Of a stretch of 64,000 nt of DNA, positions 37,280 to 45,110 are shown in pieces. Origin of the DNA: Prescottella defluvii (GTDB lineage: Bacteria; Actinomycetota; Actinomycetes; Mycobacteriales; Mycobacteriaceae); the NCBI RefSeq assembly GCF_000738775.1, contig NZ_JPOC01000037.1, positions 1-64,000 on the forward strand, read 5' to 3'. The notes below the pieces were generated by a model that saw nothing but the letters and a program-made list of their open reading frames with translations, did no database searches and was not told the origin of the DNA. Numbering within the stretch: the stretch's first letter is position 1; the number at the start of each line of letters is the position of its first letter. Position numbers and translations under genes: made by a program.

Positions 37280-38650
37280 TCAGTACTTGATGCTGATCAC
37301 GCGGGCGTCGAGGAAGTCATGGACGCCGGCGTGGCCGCCCTCGCGGCCGAAGCCGCTGGACTTGACGCCGCCGAAGGGGAGTTCCACCTCGAGTGCGTTG
37401 TGCTGGTTGATCCATACCTGGCCGGCGTCGATCCGGTCGGCGACCTTCTCGGCGTTCTCGACACTGCCCCAGACGGAGGCGCCGAGGCCGAAGTCCTGGT
37501 CGTCGAGGGTGCTGAGGACGTCTTCGATGTCGGTGTAGGCGACGACCGGAAAGACGGGCCCGAACTGCTCGAGCGCGACGATCTCGGCGGTGTCGTCGAC
37601 GTCGCGGACGAGGGTGGGCTCGAGGAAGTAGCCAGGCAGATCGGTGCCACGTCCGCCGCCCTTGACGACGGTGCCGCCGCCGGCAACGGCCTTGTCGAGC
37701 AGGCCCTGCACGAAAGTGAGCTGGGCCTCGTTGTGCAGCGGACCCACCTTCGTGCCGGGAGCGAGTCCGTAGCCGACGGGAAGGGTGTCCATGGCGGCGG
37801 CGAAGGTCGCGCAGAACTCGTCGAGCTTGTCTGCGGGGACGTACGCGCGTTTCGGGGCGACGCACATCTGGCCGGAATTGAAGAAGGCGCTCTTGGCGAG
37901 AAATGCTGCCGCATAGCCGATGTCGGCGTCGTCGAGGAGGATCGCGGGGTCGTTGCCACCCAACTCGAGGGTGACCGGGGTGACGGTGTCCGCGGCCTGA
38001 CGCATGATCTGCTTGCCGACTCCGGTGGAGCCGGTGAACGAGACCTTGCGGATCCGGCGGTGCTCGACGAGGGCCCGACCGACCTCGGGGCCGCCGTACA
38101 CGACGTCGAGGACGCCCTCGGGAAGAACACCCTTCAGTAGGTCGACGACCTTGCCGACGACGAGGGACACCGACTCGGCGGGCTTGACGATCACAGTGTT
38201 GCCGGCGGCCAGTGCGGGGGCGATCTTCGCCATCATGAGGAAGATCGGAAAGTTCCACGGCACGATGGCCGCAACGACACCGAGCGGCCGGTGTTCGATG
38301 CGGGCGGTGCGGCCGGCGACGGCGGGGGCGTCGGTGACGTCGTCCCAGTCGATGCGGGCGTGGTGGGCGAGAGACTTGGCGGAGATCCAGATCTCCCCGC
38401 CGGCGTCCTCTGCGGTCTTTCCCTGCTCCATCGACAGCAGCGGGACGAGTTCGGGGGTCTTGCGCATCAGCTCGTACGAGCACGCGGCGAGCAGTCCCTG
38501 GCGGTAGGCGCGGTCGGTGCGCCAGCGCGCGAACGCGCGGTGCGCGGACGTGATCCGGGCGTCGAGGTCCGCGATGGTGGTGACCGGTGTACGGCCCACC
38601 TCCTGCAGCGTCGCCGGGTCGATCGAGACGAGTTCGGTGATGTCGGACAT
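37280..38650 (-). CDS. Aldehyde dehydrogenase
   Basis: A 456-residue NAD(P)-dependent enzyme that oxidises an aldehyde to an acid. Catalytic Cys is in FNSGQMCVAPKR and the general base Glu in VTLELGGNDP; the cofactor loop is SFTGSTGVGKQI and the N-terminal IVPWNFPIFL block is conserved. It is slightly short at the N-terminus compared with 480-500-residue relatives, which fits the succinate-semialdehyde-type subgroup. It is 15 bases after the SDR gene in the operon and could oxidise the SDR product. Confidence 0.88.
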   Translation of the reverse strand: MSDITELVSIDPATLQEVGRTPVTTIADLDARITSAHRAFARWRTDRAYRQGLLAACSYELMRKTPELVPLLSMEQGKTAEDAGGEIWISAKSLAHHARIDWDDVTDAPAVAGRTARIEHRPLGVVAAIVPWNFPIFLMMAKIAPALAAGNTVIVKPAESVSLVVGKVVDLLKGVLPEGVLDVVYGGPEVGRALVEHRRIRKVSFTGSTGVGKQIMRQAADTVTPVTLELGGNDPAILLDDADIGYAAAFLAKSAFFNSGQMCVAPKRAYVPADKLDEFCATFAAAMDTLPVGYGLAPGTKVGPLHNEAQLTFVQGLLDKAVAGGGTVVKGGGRGTDLPGYFLEPTLVRDVDDTAEIVALEQFGPVFPVVAYTDIEDVLSTLDDQDFGLGASVWGSVENAEKVADRIDAGQVWINQHNALEVELPFGGVKSSGFGREGGHAGVHDFLDARVISIKY

Positions 38651-38665
38651 GGTGGTGTTCCCTCC

Positions 38666-39475
38666 CTACTGTGCCGCCGCGGCCATGGCCGGCGCGATGT
38701 AGTTGCGGAAGACCATCGAACTCAGTCCGCCGTCGAGCGGGAGGTCGGCGCCACTGATCCACGATGCCTCGGAGGAGGCAAGGAACAGCAGGGCGTCGGC
38801 GATCTCCTCGGCGCGGGCGTGGCGACCGGCCCAGATCGCGGCGCCTTCGATGTTCTCGGCGCCCATGGTGGCGGTGAAGTCCTTCAGTAGCGGCGTTCCG
38901 ATCGTGCCGGGCGAGGCGCTGTTCGACCGCAGGCCGATGTGCTTGCCGTCGACCGCGAGGTTGCCGGAGTTGATGATCGCGGCTTCCTTGGACAGGTTGT
39001 AGCAGACGGTGTCGATGTCCGGGAAGTCCGCGAGCGAGTCGAGGGCGGCATCCCAATCATCGATCGCGAGAAAGGCGTTGAGTCGAGCGAAGTTCTGCTG
39101 CCACATGAATCCGGCCTGCGAGGCAGTCGTCACCACGACAGGTTCGGGCCCGAACTTCGGCAGCAGTGCCCGGGTCAGGTCCCGGGGTGCGAGGGTGTTG
39201 ATCGAGAGAACCGTCCGCCACGGCAGCGTCGCCGCGACACCGGCGTTGTTGATCAGGACGTCGATCGGGCCGTCGATCCGGTCGGCGATCGCGAGGACCC
39301 CGGCATGAGTGGACAGGTCACCCACCACCATTCGTGCGACGGCGGAGTCGGTGCTGGCAACGCGGTCGACACCGATCACGGTGGCGCCCTGGGCGGCAAG
39401 TTTGGTGACGGCGGCGGCACCGACACCGGAGGAACAGCCCGTGACGACGACTGTCTTGGACGAGAAATCAGGCAT
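38666..39475 (-). CDS. Short-chain dehydrogenase/reductase (hydroxysteroid dehydrogenase-like)
   Basis: A 269-residue classical SDR. The cofactor motif is VVVTGCSSGVGAAA, the structural motif NNAG, and the catalytic pair YNLSK. The long insert between NNAG and YxxxK (FMWQQNFARLNAFLAIDDWD) and the start resemble 3-alpha-hydroxysteroid dehydrogenase-type SDRs. ATG 39475 has AAGGAG 11 bases upstream; TTG 39484 is less likely. It is the middle gene of the operon. Confidence 0.85.
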   Translation of the reverse strand: MPDFSSKTVVVTGCSSGVGAAAVTKLAAQGATVIGVDRVASTDSAVARMVVGDLSTHAGVLAIADRIDGPIDVLINNAGVAATLPWRTVLSINTLAPRDLTRALLPKFGPEPVVVTTASQAGFMWQQNFARLNAFLAIDDWDAALDSLADFPDIDTVCYNLSKEAAIINSGNLAVDGKHIGLRSNSASPGTIGTPLLKDFTATMGAENIEGAAIWAGRHARAEEIADALLFLASSEASWISGADLPLDGGLSSMVFRNYIAPAMAAAAQ

Positions 39476-39544
39476 GGAAGTCAAAACTCCTTGGAGACGA
39501 GGACATCAGGGGTTTGCACACCCGGTGAGACGGACAGCGGCGCG

Positions 39545-41185
39545 TCACCGGGCCGGCAGGAAGCCGTCCAGGCCGCCCTGCGGACGCATCACCTCGAGCC
39601 CCGCAGGCAGATTCGCGTTCACCATCGGCGCGAGAGGCTCGACGGCCGTAGATGTCATCGAACCGAGCGACGAGAACATGCGTCCGTCGGGCGTGACGGC
39701 GAGCAGTCCCTCGGTCGTGTCGGTCACGGAGGTGACGTTGCGTCGCGCGACGCCGGTTGCCGGGTCGAGTTCGACGATCGCGGCCTTGACCGGAACGGAC
39801 ACCGGGTGTCCCTGCACCGGGACGTCGTAGCCGTAGAAGACCTCCATCAGGATGGCGCCGTCGACCACGGTCGGATTCCCGTTGCCTCGTACGATGGGCG
39901 CGCCGTACACGGCATTCACCGGCAGGGCCTCGTCGGTGACTGCGGTGAGGTCGGCGTCCCAGAGCTTGTCGCCGGACGCGCTGAAGGCCGAGGCGACACC
40001 GGGATTGGTGAGGGTGTAGATGGTGCCGGCAGCGTCCACGGCCACGGCGGCCGCGGCGGCGTTCGACTGCGCATTCCACTTCAGCGCGCCGCTATTGCTG
40101 TCGAATGCGTAGAGCATGCCCTCGTCGTCACACGTGTAGACCGTCCGCCCGTCGGGGGACAGGACCGGGCTCGATCCACTGCCCGGACCCATCTGGGCCG
40201 CGAACGCAATCGAAACCGAACCGAGTCTGCCGCCACGCGGGGATGTCACGTCCAAGCCGTAGAGAGCGCCCTTGTCCGCCTGCGCGTCGGTCGCCGCCAC
40301 GAAGACCCGCCCCGTCTCCGGATCGACCGCGGGGGTGTTGGCGCTCTGCACGATGCCGCCCATGAGGATCTGGAAGATCGGATCCTTGATAGCTGGATCC
40401 ATGATTCCGTCGGACCACATGCTCGGCGACATCGGCGTTGCAGTGTGGCGCTTCGCCAACGTGCCCGGCAGTTGCAGAATCGGCGCGCGAAGTGCGCCGG
40501 TTGCACGGTCGACGACCACGACCTGGCCGAAGGCTGTCGTGCCCAGCACCGCGCCGTCCTTGGTGAATACGGCCGTGACGAACGGGTTGATCGCGCGTGA
40601 TCCGTCGGCGAACGGATTGGGCGTCGGCGCGGACGGCAGGTCGATCACCCACCGCAACCGGCCGTCACTCGTGTAGGACCAGAACTGGTCGCCGTCACCG
40701 ATGAAGATGTTGCCGTCCGTGTCGACGATGGGGGAGGAGATGACGGCACCGGAGTCGACGCCGTCCTTGCCGCTCCATTTCGGCGATTCCCAGACGGTGT
40801 TGCCCATACGGTCGAGCACGTGGAGGTTCGCGTGCCCCTCGGCCTTGCCTGTAGCCGCCGCGAGATTGCCGTTCGGCAGCAGCACCGGAAGCGTGAGGAG
40901 GGAGGCGCCTTCGAGCGCCGTCCAGCGCGTGTACTCCGCGGATGGCGTCACACCTAACTGCTGCTTGCGATTGGCGGAGTCGCCGTGGAGCGTGACCCAG
41001 CCGGTGTTCGCGTACGGCAGTGCACCACCCTGATCAGCGCTCCCGGTGCCGAGGCTACCGAAGCCGCCGATGCCGAGGCTTCCCGTATCTGCTTGTGCGC
41101 CTGCGGTACCGACGAGTGTGGTAGCGGCGACAGCCGCTGTGGACACCAGGAGTCGACCGACTTTGCGGGTCGTGATGGAAGTCAT
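39545..41185 (-). CDS. Secreted PQQ-type beta-propeller protein
   Basis: A 546-residue exported protein. The N-terminus has a Sec signal (KVGRLLVSTAAVAATTLVG, cleavage near AQADTG). The mature part holds repeated propeller blades with the pattern SSPIVDTDGNIFIGDGDQFW, SSPVLSPDGRTVYTCDDEGM and APIVRGNGNPTVVDGAIL, ending each blade with a tryptophan. Such folds bind PQQ in alcohol dehydrogenases or serve as scaffolds; no quinoprotein signature with the Cys-Cys disulfide or calcium ligands was identified, so a binding role is as likely as catalysis. It is divergent from a TetR gene and heads the operon with SDR and ALDH. Confidence 0.78.
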   Translation of the reverse strand: MTSITTRKVGRLLVSTAAVAATTLVGTAGAQADTGSLGIGGFGSLGTGSADQGGALPYANTGWVTLHGDSANRKQQLGVTPSAEYTRWTALEGASLLTLPVLLPNGNLAAATGKAEGHANLHVLDRMGNTVWESPKWSGKDGVDSGAVISSPIVDTDGNIFIGDGDQFWSYTSDGRLRWVIDLPSAPTPNPFADGSRAINPFVTAVFTKDGAVLGTTAFGQVVVVDRATGALRAPILQLPGTLAKRHTATPMSPSMWSDGIMDPAIKDPIFQILMGGIVQSANTPAVDPETGRVFVAATDAQADKGALYGLDVTSPRGGRLGSVSIAFAAQMGPGSGSSPVLSPDGRTVYTCDDEGMLYAFDSNSGALKWNAQSNAAAAAVAVDAAGTIYTLTNPGVASAFSASGDKLWDADLTAVTDEALPVNAVYGAPIVRGNGNPTVVDGAILMEVFYGYDVPVQGHPVSVPVKAAIVELDPATGVARRNVTSVTDTTEGLLAVTPDGRMFSSLGSMTSTAVEPLAPMVNANLPAGLEVMRPQGGLDGFLPAR

Positions 41186-41230
41186 AATTAATACTCCTTA
41201 TTAGTAGTAGGTGGAAGGTACACTACGGCC

Positions 41231-41851
41231 ATGAGCCAGGGAACCCCCTCGACCAAGCAGAAGCTCCTCGAAGTTGCCGAGGAGCTGTTTGCCGCCAGGG
41301 GTGTGGAGGCCACGCTGATCGGCGATATCGTCCAAGGCGCAGGTCAACGCAACCCCTCCGCTCTGCGGTACCACTTCGGGTCCCGTGAAGGCGTGCTGCA
41401 GGCGATTCGCGAGAAGTACCTCGCGCAGCTGGAGCAGCGCCGCGCCGAACTCCTCGAGAAGTGGCCCGCCCCGGGCCCGTCGACGCCTCGTGATGCCGTC
41501 ACGATCGTGGTCGCTCCGCTGGTGGAGTTGCTACGCGACGAGGGGGGCCGCAGGTATCTGCGGATCCTCGGTCAGACGTTGTTCGAGCTGAACACCGATC
41601 AGATGGTCGGTGTGGACCGGTATCCCAGTCTTGCAAGGTCTTTCGATCTCATGCGCGCCGGGATGGAGCACGTCCCCGACAATCTGGTCGAGGACCGTGT
41701 CAAGGGGGTACTGACCCTGGTCTCCGCGGCGCTCGCGACACGCGCTCGGGACGCGGCGACCGGCCGTCGGATGCCGAATTCCATCCCCGACTTCAAGGCG
41801 AACGTGATCGCCATGGCCACAGCCGTCCTTACCGCACCCATCGACGTATAG
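41231..41851 (+). CDS. TetR-family regulator
   Basis: A 206-residue repressor. The DNA-binding part is TKQKLLEVAEELFAARGVEA, then LIGDIVQGAGQRNPSALRYHFGSRE. The 45 bases to the divergent propeller gene are AT-rich and contain that gene's AAGGAG site and probably both promoters; a clear palindrome was not found. It likely controls the propeller operon and possibly the P450 operon downstream. Confidence 0.86.
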   Translation: MSQGTPSTKQKLLEVAEELFAARGVEATLIGDIVQGAGQRNPSALRYHFGSREGVLQAIREKYLAQLEQRRAELLEKWPAPGPSTPRDAVTIVVAPLVELLRDEGGRRYLRILGQTLFELNTDQMVGVDRYPSLARSFDLMRAGMEHVPDNLVEDRVKGVLTLVSAALATRARDAATGRRMPNSIPDFKANVIAMATAVLTAPIDV

Positions 41852-41860
41852 ATCTGGCAC

Positions 41861-41907
41861 GCAACGAGCGTCACTTCCGGCGGGCTGTCGGACTTGACGC
41901 TCGTTGC
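41861..41907. terminator. Inverted repeat after the TetR gene
   Basis: GCAACGAGCGTCA (41861-41873) and TGACGCTCGTTGC (41895-41907) are perfect 13-base arms around a 21-base loop, just after the TetR stop. The rest of the gap before the P450 gene holds direct repeats near 41924-41952 (CGTAATTACA and CGTATTACAG, 14 bases apart) that may be a regulator site. Confidence 0.6.
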
Positions 41908-42121
41908 TGTCATCCGATGCGAAAGCGTAATTACAACAGCGTATTACAGTTGCATCTGCCGATACCACTCAGTGGGACTGAGTATTTCGATCTCCCTGTT
42001 CTCGTGTTGACTCGACCGCGTCGAGCGAATCCGCATCCGGACCGCCGCTCCCTCACTTGCGCGTATCCGCGACCTTCTTCTCCGCCCTGCCCTTCGGCGA
42101 CACCTACGCAAAGGACCTGAC

Positions 42122-43351
42122 ATGGACAGCACAGCTCTCCGCCCCGAGGCCATCGACACTGCGTTCCCCTGGCCGCGCCCGCCGATCGACCCGCCGGCCG
42201 CCTACGACTGGCTGCGGGACAACGAACCCATCAGTCAGGTCACGACCGCCGGTGGCGGCAAGGCGTGGCTGGTCACCCGATACGACGACGTTCGCGCACT
42301 CCTGTCCGACCGGCGGGTGAGTAGCGATTCCCAGAATCGCGGATTCCCGCACTTCGGCGCGCAGCCCGAACCTGCGGATCAGCAACTGTTCCTTCGCATG
42401 GACGCGCCGCAGCACACGATCTTCCGCAACCTGCTGTCGAAGAACTTCACGCTCAGCGCGATCAACAAGATGCGCCCCGCGATCCAGGAACTGGTCGACA
42501 AGACCATCGACGAGATGCTTGCGCGCCCGGATCGCAAGGCGGATTTCGTCGAGGCGCTCGCCCTACCGGTACCGAGCACGGTCCTGAGTTGGCTGCTCGG
42601 GGTGAAGGCGGAGGATCGTGCCTTCTTCAACGACGCGGCCGATCGGTCCCTCGCATCCACCGATCCCACCAACCCCGAGGCGCTGACCATTGCCATCGAG
42701 GCGATGCAGGAACTGCGTGGGTACATTCGCTCGATCTCGGAAGAACGTGCTGCACAGGATGATCCGGGTGAGGACATCATGGGTCAGCTCGTCGGTGCGG
42801 TGCGCCGTGGTGAGATCACCATGATGGATGTGGAGAACTCCGGCTTCCTACTGATCATTGCCGGGCACGACACCACCACGAACATGACGGCCCTCGGTAC
42901 CTACACCCTGCTCGAACACCGCGACCAGTGGGACGAGATGCGCGGCAACCCCGCGCTCATCCGCAACGCCGTCGAAGAACTGCTCCGGTACCTGACCGTC
43001 GTCCATCTCGTGATCCTGCGGGTGGCGAGCGAGGACATCGAGATCGGCGGAGTGACGATCAAGGCCGGCGACTCGATCATCCCGCTCAACCTGTCGGCGA
43101 ATCGTGACGACGCGCATTTCCCGGGAGCCGGTCAGCTCGACATCCATCGGAAGGCTCGCGACCACTTCGCCTTCGGGTACGGCGTCCACCAGTGCATCGG
43201 ACAGGGCCTCGCTCGCCTCGAACTGCAGGTGATCTTCGAAACCCTCACCCGTCGGGTCCCGACCCTCAGACTCGACACCGACCCCGCGGACCTGCCGTTC
43301 AAGCGGTGGTCGGGTATCAACGGGCTGTTCTCCCTGCCCGTCACCTGGTGA
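42122..43351 (+). CDS. Cytochrome P450
   Basis: A 409-residue soluble bacterial P450. The I-helix oxygen motif is AGHDTT, the ExxR motif is EELLR, and the heme loop is FGYGVHQCIGQG with the proximal cysteine. Length and motifs are complete. It hydroxylates a hydrophobic substrate using electrons from a ferredoxin that is not encoded nearby. It precedes an acyl-CoA ligase by 46 bases, so hydroxylation and CoA activation probably belong to one pathway. ATG 42122 starts the protein. Confidence 0.92.
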   Translation: MDSTALRPEAIDTAFPWPRPPIDPPAAYDWLRDNEPISQVTTAGGGKAWLVTRYDDVRALLSDRRVSSDSQNRGFPHFGAQPEPADQQLFLRMDAPQHTIFRNLLSKNFTLSAINKMRPAIQELVDKTIDEMLARPDRKADFVEALALPVPSTVLSWLLGVKAEDRAFFNDAADRSLASTDPTNPEALTIAIEAMQELRGYIRSISEERAAQDDPGEDIMGQLVGAVRRGEITMMDVENSGFLLIIAGHDTTTNMTALGTYTLLEHRDQWDEMRGNPALIRNAVEELLRYLTVVHLVILRVASEDIEIGGVTIKAGDSIIPLNLSANRDDAHFPGAGQLDIHRKARDHFAFGYGVHQCIGQGLARLELQVIFETLTRRVPTLRLDTDPADLPFKRWSGINGLFSLPVTW

Positions 43352-43397
43352 CCTCCGCTCAGTTGCAGATCCTTCCCGGTAGAGAAGAAGGCCTCCG

Positions 43398-45035
43398 TTG
43401 ACCACCATTGCCGAACTCCTGCTCCGTCGAGCCCACGACGACGGTGTCGCCCTGTACGAGGGCGAGCAGGCGTGGACGTACCGCGAGTTCGTCGGACTGT
43501 GCGCCGCGCGCGCCGCCTACCTGCTCGACCGACGACGACCCGGCCCGTTCCACGTCGGCGTGCTACTCGACAACCGTGTCGACTTTCCGCTGTGGATCGG
43601 GGCCTGTGCGCTCGCCGGTGCAACGTTCGTGGGCCTCAACGGAACACGTCGAGGTCGGGACCTTGCCCGGGACGTCGAGCACAGCGATTGTCAGATCGTG
43701 ATCACCGAAGGCCGATACGTCGAGGAACTGAGCGCACTCGACGACAGCCGGTGCGGCGATCGTGTTCTCGACGTGGACACCAGCCACCACGACGACGCAC
43801 TCGCTCCTTATCTCGGCGTCGCGGCCCCGCAGGTTGACGTTCGGCCCGGCGACACTGCGATGCTCATCTTCACCTCGGGGTCGACCAGCGCCCCGAAGGC
43901 GTGCATCTGCTCGCACCGCCGGCTCGTCGGGACGGCGGAGGCCGTCGCGTCGTACTTCGGTCACTCGCGGGAGACAGTGAGTCTGGTGAGCATGCCGTGG
44001 TTCCACACGGCGGCGATCGTGCAGGGCTGGCTACCGGCACTGTCCGTCGGCGCGGCGTCCGTGATCGCGAAGTTCTCGGTGTCGCAGTTCTTTCCGACCG
44101 TCGAGAAGTTCGGTGTCACGCACTTCAACTACGTCGGGAAGCCCCTCGCGTACCTCCTCACCGCTCCGGCCACACCCCGCGACCGTTCGACGACGCTGCG
44201 CATGGTGATGGGCAACGAGGCGGCGCCGGGTGACGTCGAGGAGTTCGCTGCTCGGTACGACTGCACTGTCGTCGACGGATACGGTTCGACCGAGGGCGGC
44301 ATTACCTTCGCGCGAACACCCGACGCACCCGCGGGCAGCCTCGGGATGCCGGCATCCGACGGAATCAAGATCTTGAACGCCGAGACCTTGTCGGAGTGTC
44401 CGCGCGCGGAGATCGATGCGAACGGTGTGTTGTCGAACCCCAACGAGGCGATCGGCGAACTCGTGAACACTGAGGGTGCAGCGGGATTCGAGGGCTACTG
44501 GAACAATCCGGAGGCCTCGGAGAAGCGGGTGCGACACGGAATCCTGTGGACCGGCGACCTCGCCTACCGGGACACCCGAGGTTTCTTCTGGTTCGCGGGA
44601 CGGGACGACAACTGGATTCGGGTCGACGGTGAGAACATCGCGTCCACCCAGATCGAGGACGCGATCGGCCGGCACCCCGATATCGCGCTCGTCGGGGCGT
44701 ACCCCGTTCCCGACGACACCGTGGGGGACCGGGTGATGGTGGCAGTCCAGCTGCGACCGGACGCCGTGTTCGACGCCGGTGCCTTCGACACCTTCCTGCG
44801 TACGCTGGACGACTTCTCGCCGAAGTGGCTCCCGAGCTTCGTCCGGATCTGCGACCGGATCCCGACGACCGCGACCACCAAGGTGCTCCGGCGCCGGCTG
44901 CGCTCCGAACGGTGGCGGACCGAGGACCCGGTTTGGTGGCGTCCCGAGCGGCAGGGTCCCCTGGAGGCAATGACCCCGACGGTGATCGATGAGTACGAGC
45001 GGTCCCTGGAACCGAGAGCGCTCGAGGGCATCTGA
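43398..45035 (+). CDS. Acyl-CoA ligase, FadD17-like (ANL superfamily)
   Basis: A 545-residue adenylate-forming ligase. Motifs: FTSGSTSAPKACICSH (P-loop), GYGSTEGG, WTGDLAYRD and GRDDNWIRVDGENI. The usual C-terminal catalytic lysine region reads TTATTKVLRRRL. The overall pattern (GNEAAPGDVEEF, SMPWFHTAA) resembles the FadD17 subgroup that activates steroid side-chain acids in mycobacteria, as far as I remember. The TTG start at 43398 follows an AGAAGG site. Co-transcribed with the P450. Confidence 0.84.
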   Translation: MTTIAELLLRRAHDDGVALYEGEQAWTYREFVGLCAARAAYLLDRRRPGPFHVGVLLDNRVDFPLWIGACALAGATFVGLNGTRRGRDLARDVEHSDCQIVITEGRYVEELSALDDSRCGDRVLDVDTSHHDDALAPYLGVAAPQVDVRPGDTAMLIFTSGSTSAPKACICSHRRLVGTAEAVASYFGHSRETVSLVSMPWFHTAAIVQGWLPALSVGAASVIAKFSVSQFFPTVEKFGVTHFNYVGKPLAYLLTAPATPRDRSTTLRMVMGNEAAPGDVEEFAARYDCTVVDGYGSTEGGITFARTPDAPAGSLGMPASDGIKILNAETLSECPRAEIDANGVLSNPNEAIGELVNTEGAAGFEGYWNNPEASEKRVRHGILWTGDLAYRDTRGFFWFAGRDDNWIRVDGENIASTQIEDAIGRHPDIALVGAYPVPDDTVGDRVMVAVQLRPDAVFDAGAFDTFLRTLDDFSPKWLPSFVRICDRIPTTATTKVLRRRLRSERWRTEDPVWWRPERQGPLEAMTPTVIDEYERSLEPRALEGI

Positions 45036-45058
45036 CGCCGGAAGGGACCGGTGATGCC

Positions 45059-45093
45059 GGGGCCGTGCACACCGATCCGGTGTGCACGGCCCC
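45059..45093. terminator. Bidirectional terminator between ligase and Rieske-DUF1214 gene
   Basis: GGGGCCGTGCACACCG (45059-45074) and its exact complement (45078-45093) form a 16-base stem around ATC in the 75-base gap between convergent genes. Confidence 0.85.
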
Positions 45094-45110
45094 CAGCAAG
45101 CTGTGCCGAA

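Noticed and set aside
37317-39056. A long open frame on the same strand as, but in another frame of, the aldehyde dehydrogenase and SDR genes
   Set aside because: It is an arginine/proline-rich shadow typical of GC-rich DNA and shows no motif, while the overlapping genes have full catalytic motifs.
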